43,669 bases of DNA from Gliomastix tumulicola (taxonomy: Eukaryota; Ascomycota; Sordariomycetes; Hypocreales; Bionectriaceae), in assembly GCA_001599755.1 (NCBI GenBank), contig BCHX01000017.1:1-43669 (forward strand), written 5' to 3'. The position numbers and the translations under genes were made by a program. The notes under the pieces were generated by a model. It ran no database searches. It was not told the origin of the DNA and saw only the letters and a list, made by a program, of their open reading frames with translations. Shown here one piece after another: positions 1 through 10,365 of this stretch. How positions within the stretch are numbered: position 1 is the first letter of the stretch; every line of letters begins with the position of its first letter.

Positions 1-675
1 GGACGTGCTGTACCCGTGCTCGCTCTGCACCAGAGCCTATCGACGCGACGAAGGCAGCATGTGGTCGAGCATCAAAGTGACACATATGGATTTGTCAGGG
101 CGGTGCAGTAGGCTAGGCGAACATCGCCCCTCGGTGACTCGTGGCAGTGCCCCTGAACCCGGGACCGACTCGTACGGAGGGATTCTGGCGCAGAACGGTA
201 TTAGGCCGCATGTGAGAAGACGGTGGCAAGTGATGTCCTGCTCTCGCCATCTTCATCTTAGAAAAGGCGTCCTATACCAACGGGGAAATCCTGGGCCCCC
301 AAGTTGGAGGATTGCGAACCTCTCAGGTCGGCCCAAAGACAGCGTAGACATATGTAGCCATGGTCAATGGCAGGCCTTCAGCTTGTTGAAACCTTGTCAT
401 ACATACACACACGTCGCACGACGCAGCTTGTTATCCCATATGCCCCGGCCTTCGTAGCATGAGTGAGGCGCATGGCGATGGCTACCCTGCAGCCGCCTTA
501 CGGCTTGGCATAGTACGCAAATAGCTAGGCAAGACGAGCCTTCGTTCCAGTGTCTGCCTGCCACTTGCGTCAAGTCTGTGTGTACAATATTTTGGTATTC
601 GACACTCTTTCGTACTCCAGCGCCATTTGTCGCAGTCAAGCTGCGTCCTCACGATTGTTGTCCCTCAACCCCGTC
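1..675. other. No gene recognised
   Basis: Open frames exist on both strands but lack ATG starts, splice signals or any recognisable protein pattern. I see no RNA gene or repeat here. Confidence 0.4.
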
Positions 676-1134
676 ATGAGCATGAATATACTGGCTGCCG
701 TACACGATCCGGACTGGTTCCACGCAAGTGTTACGGATGAAGAGGGCAAGGCCGTAACTGAACCAATACAAGCTATGTATTGGCAGGCACAGGCCATGGC
801 ATACCGACCGGCCATCCAGCAAGTCATTCGGCCCACGGGCCATCTAGACCCCGAACGAGTTGGCCTTGCCAAGGACGGAATCAGGGCCGCGGCTGAGAGT
901 GCTCTGTTGCTCCACAGCCTTGCGAGACGGCCGTTTGTCCAAACGACGATGGGAAGTCGGACAGGTGAGGAGGCGACGGCATCGATAATCATGGAGTATT
1001 ATGGGCAATCGGGGGGAACAGAGAAGGTGGGCAGAGCCAAAAATGGCGGCCGGGCATCCAAGCGGCAGCATTTGGCTTTGCCCAACATCCAGGTGGCCCA
1101 TTTTTGCTCGCTAGTCAGCATTTTGGCAATGTAA
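676..1134 (+). pseudogene. Remnant resembling a fungal Zn2Cys6 transcription factor C-terminal domain
   Basis: The open frame from ATG 676 contains MYWQAQAMAYRPAIQQVI, then a segment predicted helical, GLAKDGIRAAAESALLLHSL, followed by a short hydrophobic stretch. In Zn2Cys6 regulators of fungi the middle/C-terminal domain has a similar order: an aromatic-rich helix ending in (H/Y)RP, an acidic or proline loop, then an Ala-rich helix. No Zn2Cys6 DNA-binding region is visible upstream, the frame closes at 1134 without a splice donor I trust, and the piece is only about 150 residues. I read it as a truncated domain copy, not a working regulator. It lies directly before a kinase-like fragment on the same strand. 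The family assignment rests on pattern memory only and could be wrong. Confidence 0.33.
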
Positions 1135-1244
1135 CATCCGCCAAAGCAACATCATTGGTACAGAGACAGCTAAGTTGGCCAATACAGGCCACTATCCATG
1201 GCTTGGCAGTGCCCGGTCTTCCCAGTCCCGGAAGCAAGCATCCA

Positions 1245-1739
1245 ATGTACCTCGATATGCACCCATTGCATGACTACGAGCCAATCGGCCGCGAAAATGG
1301 CGCGTGGATTGGATCGGGCCGCAACCACGACGACCGTCCATTGGCCATGGTGCGGAAGGTATGTCAGATGAGTATCGCCCACTTACAGGCTCTCGCACAG
1401 GTTAAACACCCCAACATTTCCCGCCCTGTGGCCTTGTACGTCGTGGGAGAGGACCTCTATACCGTGTATTACTTCGTGGAGCTGGACATCTCTGATCTTC
1501 CATCGCTCCCCTCCCCGCAAGTCGCAACTATCCTTGCCCAGGCACGGCTGTCTTCTACATGGGTAGACCCATCAGCTCACATTGGTGTCCACGAGTAGGT
1601 ACGAAGAGCCATTGAATACTTAGTGCACCGCAAGCTCGGGTTCCGCATTGATACGACTGCCAGCGGACAAAACCATAACCAAGGCCCAGGAATCTGTTGC
1701 TTTGATACGGCCTTCAACACTCGTCAATCGATATTGTAG
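1245..1739 (+). pseudogene. Protein-kinase-like N-lobe fragment, two exons
   Basis: Exons 1245-1541 and 1599-1739 join in phase 0 and give 145 residues. The reading shows a DYEPIGRENGAWIG stretch, an AMVRKV segment at the place of the VAIK lysine, an alphaC-like helix (AHLQALAQVKHPNISRPVA, with the HPNI turn), a beta4/beta5 pair (LYTVYYFVELDISDL) and an alphaE-like helix (ATILAQ then VRRAIEYLVHRKLGF). This is the order of a kinase N-lobe into the start of the C-lobe. The frame stops before any HRD/HGD catalytic loop or DFG motif, so no catalytic core is encoded. The intron would be GC-AG (GCACGG donor, 57 nt, acceptor gagtag). The stop overlaps the 3' end of the convergent gene on the other strand by 16 bp. 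Fungal accessory genomes carry many diverged kinase-like proteins; I take this as a 3'-truncated copy. Confidence 0.42.
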
Positions 1740-3439
1740 ATTTTCCATAGGTGTGACCGGACATCCCCCAATGCGTCATCATCTAGACCTGCTTCTTTCA
1801 AACAGCATAGAATAGGATCAATCCCCTTCGCAAGCTTGCGACGTGCCTCAGGGAACCAAAATTCTATTTCCTGGAGATCCTCAGCGGAGACATACGACTT
1901 GTTCCGGCAAATATTCGGTAATCGTATGCCCCGGTAGTTCAGGTCGGCTTCGTAACCACAACGCCGGAAAAGCACTTGAAGAGCGGGGCCCCAAATGGCT
2001 TGCTCGAGTAACGTAGGAACACTTTTCCCAGATGCAAGATGAACTGCAACACACATCAGATGTACCATGGAACTGCCCACATTGCCCTGTATGCTCGGTC
2101 TGATGTCCAGTTCGTCCTGAAGAGGTGTAAGTATCTCATAGGAAAATCCCCGGGCGAACACTTACTTCAGCTTTGGAGTCCAATTCCGCCAAGATGCTCC
2201 GATCGAGATTGTGAACCGTTGTGCTCGTAACGCCGTGAGCGGTGATCATGCCACACTCGTGCAGATGAAGTAGCCACGGGGTTCTCTCAATCATGAGGAG
2301 CTTAAGTGCAGGTGCTGCTCGGTGATCGGCCGGCTCATGGCCGCCGGAGCCCGTTTTGAGGACACTGAGGACTTTGGAAAATGCAACACAAGCGTGTTCA
2401 CTCCATGAGAGATCATCGTCCGCCATATCCCCGGATTCCAATCTGATCCTTTTACGTACCCGACCGTTCAGAGAGGGCCCAACTGCCCGGATCAATGTTT
2501 CAGCAAATGGCTCTGGCGGAGCTGCGTTGCGTTCATAAGCGGGTTCACCGCATGCGAGATCATCGCAAGACATATGCTCGGCTGCCGGTCTGAGCCTCTC
2601 ACGGACCTCACCGCCCATAGCAGACTCGACTGTCAGCGTCGATGGCTCAGCAAGTAGCTCTAACGGAGCTACGTTGCCCTCCCTGAAGTACGATGGTGGT
2701 ACTTTGATTCGTATAGCTCGACCTGAGCCTTTGTCAGCTTGCGCCATGTGCACATGCTAATCAAGGAAAACCTACCTGGGTGCGCCTTTCTAATTTCGAT
2801 CACGCGAAAAAAGTCGTCTATGCGTTTTTTTTGGTCATTAGGCACTTCCGGCAACTCCCTAGCCACCTGTGCTAGCGGCAAAGACCACTTTTCGGCATAC
2901 GCCACCCAAGCATCGACTAGTTGCCAGGAGGTTGAAACTCCACGTAACCTCCCAGCCGTCCTCATCCAAACTTCCTCGTCTTGGGGGGCGACCTTTTTCA
3001 AGGAATCAGTAAAGATGGCCTTTCGTATGGGAGGATCTAGTCGCTCAAACAGGCGAGAGGGACACCAGAGTGCATCAGCAGGCACTGTGAAGGTGAAACC
3101 GGCTGCTAGCTCTCGCTTTATCATGATCAGGGTTGTCGCCGGATTCCACTGTATCTCTTTGCTGACATCATCTTTGTTTCTGCCCCCCCACCACTGGCAC
3201 ATGACACTCTTGGCGATCGAACCGACAGCATCGTTCGCGCCGGCGTTTTGGCCCTCATGTAGACGCTGGATCTGCTGTTCACCCCCGGCCTTCGAGGCGC
3301 AGTGGCAAGTCCTGACACTGGGTAACTTGATATCAGCTCCTCTCAGCAGCCAGGTACGGCAACCGAATTTGAAGTTCTCCTCAGAGCGACAATCCTGACA
3401 GAGGTCCCGAACCTTCCTTTGTAATACTGCAGATGTCAC
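1724..3439 (-). CDS. Unknown fungal protein, 537 aa, three exons, intact
   Basis: The exons are 3439-2776, 2722-2166 and 2116-1724. Introns of 53 nt (GTAGGT..GCTGAC..CTCAG) and 49 nt (GTAAGT..CTTAC..TTCAG) fit phases 1 and 0, so the model closes without a stop. Start is ATG 3439. The N-terminus has LCQDC (C14, C17), C27 and CHC (C45, C47), spacing that could bind zinc but matches no finger I know. Then come a WNPATTLIMIKRELAAG helix, a Trp-rich helical part (SWQLVDAWVAYAEKW, LPLAQVARELPEVPNDQKK), an acidic/Arg-rich middle, and a C-terminal helical part with FWFPEARRKLAKG. There is no signal peptide or membrane segment. I do not recognise the family. The clean splicing suggests a real gene; its 3' end overlaps the convergent kinase-like fragment by 16 bp. 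Confidence 0.6.
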
Positions 3440-4366
3440 GCCGCCTCACTTCCCACTTCCCTATCACGTAGTGATCGGAAGGGGCAGCACTATACACTCT
3501 TTCATGCTGGCCCTCGGATAGCTAGTAATCATAGGTCGCCAATAAAATCATAACAGCGGTGGTGAGGCAAGCCATTATACGTCACGTAGCCAACCCGTAC
3601 TACTGTAGCAGGTCGTCGAGTACATACCAGATTAGATAGTATTCTTGTTTTGCTTTGGTGCTTAACACCTCATTGAACGTTGCCAATGCAGAGATTCTGG
3701 CCGCCTCGGTCATTCCCAGCCAGTCATTTGCCATACCGCCCTAGCCCCCATGCATGAAAGTAGGATGCGCAGTATTGGCCTACGACCAACAGCCGACTCT
3801 CATTGGCTGTGTAGTGTAGTGAGACGCGCAGACATATCACACCGCTTGTCCACGGCCTCGAACACCCAACTCGTCAGCGCACCACGCGTCACATCTCGCC
3901 GCCCATCCATTTCATCCCTGAGAATGAGGGATACTCAACATCAACGGGCTCCTGTGATTCATCTACTAGAACTTGCCGACCTGACAGGACATATCGCCTC
4001 ACTTGTTTTTAGCCCCAGTGCTCGTAAGAAAGCACAGTGTCTGATGGCTCGCAGGTCTGAACATAATCAGACTCCCCAGTCCACGGCGAGTGAGTTCACC
4101 CCCTCTACGCCCGGGGTGTCCATCCGATACGGGAACCGTCTGCTTCACTTATTCTAATGTGACCGTGAGGCGAGCCCCCCAGTTTCGGATTACTCGCAGA
4201 GAATGATAACGTCGGCGAGTCCCAAGTCTTTCCCCGCATGATAGATTCTGGGAACGAATGTCGATGTTATGAAAATAGTGATCAGTAGGCGCTAGGCTGT
4301 TCCTCTTTACATCCATGATAATTTGGCCTTGAGCTACACGATCTAAGTAGTCTATCCGCTGGCTTG
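3440..4366. other. Mostly empty; one doubtful 135-aa ORF
   Basis: An ATG-started frame at 3750-4157 (+) encodes a Ser/Arg-rich 135-residue protein with no recognisable domain, promoter or intron. I do not call it a gene. Nothing else stands out. Confidence 0.3.
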
Positions 4367-4684
4367 TCACGATTTAGCCCCTCCGACCTTGTTGCGCAGC
4401 AAGGTGAGGTCCTTGAACCCCGGGTCATTCGCATTCACCAGTCGGTACGTGTCTGCTGGCAGACTTCCAGAAAGGCGTTCATATTCAGCCCAGATTTTGT
4501 TGACCTTGACCGCCAGGGGGGTCAGGGAGGCTGGGAGGCCGAGTACATCCAGGGATGGGACGGCAACCGGGGGTGCCACTATCGTACCAACACACCCCGA
4601 GCGCCTGTGCCTTCGTACCAAAGCGATCCCAGCATCAGATGCCGGCAGAGACCGGGGCGGCAGACCTTGCGTTCCCAGTGACAT
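4367..4684 (-). pseudogene. C-terminal-like protein fragment, unknown
   Basis: The frame ends with an orderly, protein-like stretch: LDVLGLPASLTPLAVKVNKI, then WAEYERLSGSLPADTY, then LVNANDPGFKDLTLLRNKV before TAG at 4367. The part before it (residues 1-40) is Arg/Pro-rich and looks like ordinary shadow sequence, and I find no acceptor that would give a clean exon. This could be the last exon of a lost gene. I cannot name the family. Confidence 0.3.
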
Positions 4685-4829
4685 GCCCTCCTTGTCGCGC
4701 TAATGAAGTTCCTCATTTCGGAGTTCCAGGAATCCGCCGCCATACCTGATAATCAACTTGCCGAACGAAGCTGAATCGGTATGTACACTAGCTAGCCGAG
4801 TGGCCCTTACTATCTCCTAGACCGCAGGC

Positions 4830-4837
4830 TATATAAA
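4830..4837 (+). promoter_or_regulatory. TATA box for the gene starting at 4923
   Basis: TATATAAA lies 86 bp before ATG 4923. It is followed by a CA/CT-rich leader (cacccacactcccgcac) typical of fungal 5' ends. The neighbouring gene is broken, but its promoter still looks intact. Confidence 0.45.
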
Positions 4838-4922
4838 CAATGCCCTTCAGAAAGACACCCAGCTCACCACCCACACTCCCGCACCGCAAATATAGAATAT
4901 TCTCCGAGCCTATTCCTTCAAC

Positions 4923-6540
4923 ATGACAACGGAGCACGCAGCCTTTATCGAGATGCATCCCGTCGGAATGCAACAAGAGCCACCAGATCAAGACCTTTCC
5001 TTCCATAGGCCAACAGACAGCAGATTTCCTCTCAACGGGCTGCCAGACCGAGGTCCTCCCGACGAGACCCCAAATGGTGGACTCCTGATATCCCGCCACT
5101 TTGAGCCACCGGAGGTGTTGGAGTGCAAGCAGGAATTACCTGTCGGTCCCAACGGAATAGCTCTTCTTCCGAATGGATTTGATCCCTGGCTGCCCAGCGA
5201 GAGATGGCCCACTATAGAGCCAGAAGCAAATGAGGCCCAGGCCGCTCATGACGAGAATCATGATGCCTAGCCGAATAGGAAACCAAGCGCGGTACATCAA
5301 GGGCCGTATCTCAGATGACTATATGTGACTGACTGGCCTCGCAACAGAGCCAGCAATTGAACGCGTCTGCGGACGAGTCTACGCTGTCAACTCCGCCGGC
5401 CTCACTCGCGTCGGTTGAATTAGGTGGTGTTGGCGCCGTCGATGATGACGACTACGACGAACACGACAGAGCTGATGCTGGTGATGCTGGCCGCAAGAAT
5501 CGCCAGCAGCAGCAGCTTGTCAAGATGATACAAGAAGGGAAAACAATATCACAAATACACAAGATACTCTATAGCAAGGCCCGGGGCTCCAAGGCCGCGC
5601 TGAGAAGAATCAATGAATTGGGTGGCGAGTATGATCTCAGCAACTCTCAGAGCATGGAGCAATTTTGGACAGCTTTTTTTAGGTGTCTGCGTCTTAGAGG
5701 TTGCCAGGCTCTCGGTGTTTTCTGGGGGCATTTGATCCCTCGGCCGGAAAGCGGCACGCAGCCCGCAAAAATGAAAACACTCGGAATTGGTAAGTTTGAT
5801 GGCCATGCAAAAGTTCTTGTCGCTGATTTGATTAAAGACGACATCATACCCGAGCTTATCGATATTCTCATTTCAGTTGAAGATCCGGTATCTCTCCCGA
5901 GGCCCTTTACAAGTGGCGTTAGCGAGGCGGCTTTCAATGTTCTACTAGAGGTCCTAGTATTACACCGAGAATTTCCAAAAGAATTAGAGGAGCCCGCTGA
6001 CGCTGAATATCTCTTATTCGTAGAGATGAAAAGGTGGACGGTGAGATGTGATGCATAATGGGTTAAAGACCCAAGGCCATGGGTGCGATGGCTACTACCC
6101 TTTGGAATTTGGCCGAGGAAAGGTGCCGCGGTGTGAAAATCTTCTCGGACAGCATGGCAGACCTGCTGATATCGGAGAGGCTAACCACTGGAACAACGGT
6201 AAGGCACGCCCGTACGATGTCCTCGCATCGTTAGAGCCCTTGACACGGTTCACAAAGAGCACTCTTTGCACGTTCTAGAACCTAGGGGGGTGAACCTGAG
6301 TCTCCCATTTCAACGACAGACCGACCACGCAAGCGCAAGCGGGGAACCGAACTAGTCGATCACGAGCGAGGCGAAGGGTCCGATGGTCATGACGAGCCAT
6401 CGCATCAGCTGTCTGCGTGGCTCGCGGCCACCCAAGCAGTGACTGATTGCCTTGTGGGTGGCGTGGAGCACGACGGTACGGAGTGGCCTGCGCCGGGGTG
6501 CAACGCGGAGAACCATCTCATTATGCTGACTCTGTCATAG
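4923..6540 (+). pseudogene. Unknown multi-exon gene with an in-frame TAG
   Basis: Exon A starts at ATG 4923 (MTTEHAAFIEMHPVGMQQEP). It runs in frame to a donor at 5292 but crosses TAG at 5268-5270. The intron 5292-5347 (GTACAT..ctgactgg..CAACAG) is phase 0 on both sides, so the stop sits inside an otherwise valid exon. Exon B (5348 to about 6040) holds an acidic run, a Gln/Lys coil (RQQQQLVKMIQEGKTISQI) and a Leu-rich helical part. A possible 48-nt intron at 5790-5837 is divisible by three. Exon C (from 6076 or 6118) ends at the 6199 donor and reads VKIFSDSMADLLISERLTTG. Intron 6199-6285 is phase 0. Exon D has the basic PRKRKRG signal, suggesting a nuclear protein, and ends at 6540 if it is not spliced on. 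The B/C junction is the weakest part. The family is not recognised. Confidence 0.45.
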
Positions 6541-6891
6541 CTGCGCCAGTTCCCCGTCATCAACAAGGCCGCCAACTTCGGTGCCCCGGCCGTCAGCTTC
6601 ATCGTCGCCCTCGTCGCCATGGCCCTCTTCTTCGGCGCCGACTCGTCCGACGCGACCGACACCATCCAGAGCTGGACGTGCCGCTGGCGCGAGGCCGCCA
6701 TGATGTCCCAGCCGTACTTCGGCACGCTGTGCAAGCAGAGCAAGGCCAGCGTCGCCCTCGCCATCTTCCTGGTCCCGCTCAAGGCTCCCATCATGGGTGT
6801 CGCCGTCTTCCAGCTTGTCGTGCAGAAGAAGCTCGATGGGATGGTCGCTGAGAGGCAGGAGCGCAAGCAGCACAGCCCGGCCCTGTCTTGA
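6541..6891 (+). pseudogene. Last exon of a fungal four-helix membrane protein, 5' part missing
   Basis: The exon opens directly after a strong acceptor (gctgactctgtcatag) and reads LRQFPVINKAANFGAPAVSF, a hydrophobic helix IVALVAMALFF, then a loop with WTCRWREAAMM and FGTLCKQSK, and a second hydrophobic helix VALAIFLVPLKAPIMGVAVF, ending at TGA 6891. The loop pattern WTCRW..(about 12)..FGTLC and two helices fit the C-terminal half of small tetraspan-type membrane proteins common in ascomycetes. The first two helices are not upstream. Instead the preceding DNA is exon D of the unknown gene above, whose GTGGGT at 6454 could splice in phase 0 to this exon. It is GC-rich and well preserved compared with its upstream neighbour. 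Confidence 0.5.
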
Positions 6892-7614
6892 GTAAATGCG
6901 GCATTATTCATTAGGAGGGCTTATCTCCTACCATTGCTGGATTCGGCCAGTTGAGGTGTGTGATGTAGGATTTGTTTGTTGGTACGTTTTCGTCATGATA
7001 TCGATGAGGTGGCACAAGACGTGCTATGGGAAACTGGATGGGTTATTCGATTTATAATTCCGAAAAGGCATATTTTTCTCTTCAAAGCACCCATAAATGA
7101 TGAATGCCATTGTCTCCGGGAAAACAATAAGTTGTTTGCATATTGCAGCTGCAGAGTTCGGAGTCGCCTTTCGGGTTCCATCACTTTGTGTATCGTGAGC
7201 TCTTCCGCCCGGGCATCGTCATCTTCCTCTGTTTGGCCACATGCAGCTAGCCACACCGCCCGCCAGACGAGATAAGTGAGTCGGAATTGGCCTTCACTTT
7301 TTCAGGCCTATTAGCCTCCGTCGTCCTGCTTCAACCTGCTCACCTGGACTCGTCCGAGCTTTTCATGCAGGCAGGGCGGTCAGCGTAAGCAGCAACTGTC
7401 TTCGAAGTGATTTGGAAAATTCGTGGCGTTCACTTTGTGCTCACTTTATTCTCGTTCAGCTCGTGCGACCGCAGCGCAAGTCTCCGGTTCTTCTCAACAG
7501 CCGTCGCATACTTCGGTTTTCCTTCTTCGCCATCCCAGGGCGTCGATGCAGCAATTTATTGCTGATCACTCTCATCTTTCTGGCTAGCAGCACCTGCTGA
7601 AGCGATATTTCGAG
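6892..7614. other. Intergenic; pyrimidine-rich leader at its right end
   Basis: No coding pattern is seen. The final 200 bp are CT-rich and could be the 5' leader of the frame starting at 7615. Confidence 0.35.
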
Positions 7615-7968
7615 ATGGCATCAACTCGCTCACCGCGGCCACTCCCGCCCGAACCGCCTGGCCGATCGCTGCCGCACTCCCCCTTGCGAAGCCGTCCTCA
7701 ATCGCCCTCCTCGCCATCTTTCGCGCAGCGTCGAGCATCGGCCATCGCGGGCAGGAATGGCGGGGCAGCAGGTGTAACACGGTTGGAACCCGTGCCAGAG
7801 AGCGACTCGAGGCCCGTTTTGCACGATGCGCTGAAGCCTGCACCACTGCTCCAGGCCGAGCAGGTCAGAAGGAGAGGGTCGTCTCCGGGGCTCGGGCGCC
7901 AGAAGAGCAAGTACTTTGAGCAAGTGTTCGTCGCCGGATGTCGATATGCGGCTACTCGGCCCATTTGA
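7615..7968 (+). CDS. Pro/Ser/Arg-rich hypothetical protein or first exon
   Basis: ATG 7615 follows a long pyrimidine-rich leader. The 117-residue frame starts MASTRSPRPLPPEPPGRS, is disordered and Pro/Ser/Arg-rich, has a PVLHDALKPAPLLQ segment and ends with GLGRQKSKYFEQVF, which reads like the beginning of a folded domain. After that the frame degrades (AGCRYAATRPI) and stops at 7968. In another frame downstream, SDSWFYFNVNAPADPTVAY looks coding too, so the real gene may continue through an intron or a frame break near 7920-7990. I could not find a satisfying splice pair. No family is assigned. Confidence 0.33.
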   Translation: MASTRSPRPLPPEPPGRSLPHSPLRSRPQSPSSPSFAQRRASAIAGRNGGAAGVTRLEPVPESDSRPVLHDALKPAPLLQAEQVRRRGSSPGLGRQKSKYFEQVFVAGCRYAATRPI

Positions 7969-8623
7969 TATCATGCATCTTACGACATGCCCGCTTCCGA
8001 CTCTTGGTTTTACTTCAACGTCAATGCTCCAGCAGACCCGACGGTGGCTTATAGCGAGGGACCATACCCGCATCTATCTCGGGAAGGCGGAGGGGTCCAC
8101 GATGGGCAAGGGGCACCGGAATGCGCTTTTCAATGGTTCCCAGCCCGCCCTCTCGAATGAACCAGCTGTTCCCCCTCAACAAGTATAGCTTCTTTTAATA
8201 GTTTGGTTATGAGCGCGCTGGGGTGGGCTGGGGCGGGCAACCAGATACGTTCCAGCACGCCTCTCAGCTCCCAGCCATGGATCGCTACTCATTTACCCAT
8301 CATTCGGTCCTTTCTATGTGTGATCCCGCTTGTACATGGTTGGGGACCACTTGAGCACGACCCCCTCAGCCCCAATGACAGGGCTGCCCGCTCTGCGTAC
8401 ACCCTGGGCTTCGGCTGGGAAGATTGGTCTATGCTCGGCTTTTAGCCATTACGAGTACGTTGCGCCCCGCTCTGCTCTTATCACGGTTAGCGTCGTCGTT
8501 ACGCGTACCTGCCTGTAGTCATCTCACGGTGGCCCGTGTGTTGAACAGCCCTTTTCTCTTTTAAGAGCTATACCTACTGGGCTATGCCAGCCGTCCAAGT
8601 ACTTGAACGGCACGAGCAAGCTG
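7969..8623. other. Possible decayed coding and intergenic sequence
   Basis: Fragments of open frame without splice logic. A short ATG frame at about 8584 (MPAVQVLERHEQADGRSR) ends at a TAG that also looks like an intron acceptor (ctctcatag), so a 5' exon of the next gene may lie here. Confidence 0.25.
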
Positions 8624-10365
8624 ATGGCCGCTCACGAGTCTTGTCCGCCTCCTTTCTCTCATAGGTTTGCTTGTCCTGTCCCTCTCGCCATGGAGCATCG
8701 TTGTCGGGGTCTACGAGCCTCGTTGGGCGCCTTTTGGACTCAAGTTGTGACTCTCTCACGGCATCTTGGGTATGCCTGCCGAGAGGATGCTACGAAGGTG
8801 AGGCCTCTCACTCAGAGTCCGGCGGCTTCCACTCATTTTCTCTTTTCCTAGGAGCTGAATGCCGGAAACATATTCAAAAACCTTTGCCACTATAGCCGTT
8901 TCGTCTCCAATTACCGGCCAGAAGAAGTGATGATCAACCTCACTCGTTTGGAACTTAGCGAGGACCAAGCTCATCACTTATGGCTGCTGCAAGCATTATC
9001 GTTGTCCGCCGATCGAACGACCAGGGCTAGTCCGAACGAGTCTTGGGCATCCCGAACGACTGCCCTGATCCCCTCGACGGACAACTTTTTGGACCTGAAT
9101 CGAGCGCCCCTCGATGATATTATGGCTCTGCTAGCCGCTCTTCCAAACACAACGGATATAAAGAAAGAAGTGCAGAGCTTTTACCTCGAAAGAAAATGGC
9201 GCGACCTCTGCAGCAGCCCTTCGTTCTAGGCCTTCTTCCCATATGAAGAGGTAAGCAAGAGTCCTACTTTGTACTTGTGTCGCTAACAGCAGTCAGGGCC
9301 TTGAGCCTCGAATTGCTCTGAGACTCAGTCGGGGCCAGATTATTGAATTTGGTAACTATCTTAACGGTGTACGGACGCGTTTTCCTGTTGATAGGGAAGA
9401 GGTCATGGAGGTCTTCTTCATATGGGCCATGACAATGGTTTCGGGAGACTGGGCCTTCATCTGGGAACCATGTCCAATAGAGTACCTGATGAACAAGTTC
9501 AGGGCGGGTTTGACACAGGAGCGGCTCATAGTCGTCTCGCTTTTGTTATGGATTCTGTCGGGGCGGCTACCATGGGGCGAGCGCGGCCAACACCGACTCC
9601 CGCTATCCACGCCTACTAGATCCGAGGATGTTCTTCTGCTCGACATTGAGAAGCTGGTTAGCGTAGGGCAACCAGAACGAATTGTGTTCGAGGCTATCCT
9701 GCTGTACTGGGGGAACAGAAATGTATACCGCGGCATATTTGGTATTTGGCCGAGCGAAAGTGCACAGTGGCACGAAAATATGTCGATACGGCAATATATG
9801 GGACGACGATGCGTTGGAGAGACCCACAGGGAGGCAACTGGCCCGCCCAACACGACCAGGGACTTTCCTCCCTTACCGCCTCCTCTCCTTTACTAGTCGT
9901 CCACAACTCCTCGAATAGCTATTGACGGAGGGGGCAACCCGACGGGGCCCGGCGGCGGTCGATAATACCACCCCGGAGCCGCGTTTCTCCCGGTCGCAAT
10001 CATTATCTCAGCTCCAGTCTCAACTACAAGAATGCCAAGCTCTCCTTTGAGAGCTTCAAGACACATGTTCAACTATCATCAACCCACACCAGCTGGAAGA
10101 AAGGCTCAAGAAACACTCGCGGGGTTTCTTGGCCATCCGAAGACAGCCAATTGGACCACTTGCTTGTACGCTCTGCCGCATACGCCAACCCGATTTTGTC
10201 GATGTGGATTGACGTGAGTGCCCTAAGATGAATGTACCTGTATCAATCCTGTCTCCGTCTAGGCTTCTAATCATCCGGCAGGGCGACGAGAACAACCCGT
10301 CCGGAGGCCCGTGTGACCCAACGGATGGGCCCCGGGCTAAAGAGTACGCTGCCCAGAGGCCCTAA
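8624..10365 (+). pseudogene. Unknown multi-exon gene with an in-frame TAG
   Basis: Exon 1 (from about ATG 8624) ends at 8797. Intron 8798-8851 is 54 nt (GTGAGG..TTCCTAG). Exon 2 (8852-9250) begins ELNAGNIFKNLCHYSRFV and is helical and Leu-rich. It crosses TAG at 9227-9229 and continues AFFPYEE to a phase-0 donor at 9251. Intron 9251-9296 (GTAAGC..gctaac..AGTCAG) is 46 nt. Exon 3 begins GLEPRIALRLSRGQIIEFG and runs to 9896, with DWAFIWEPCPIEYLM and a DVLLLDIEKLVSVGQPER stretch. A further exon (about 9930-10213, NYKNAKLSFESFKTHV) ends at GTGAGT 10214 and joins phase 0 to 10282-10365. The link between the 9896 frame and this last part is unresolved. One stop inside conserved-looking exon sequence makes it a likely pseudogene or a consensus error. 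I do not recognise the protein. Confidence 0.42.

Noticed and set aside
5..457. 150-codon open frame at the left edge
   Set aside because: No protein-like pattern, no splice or promoter context, and starts within the window edge by chance.
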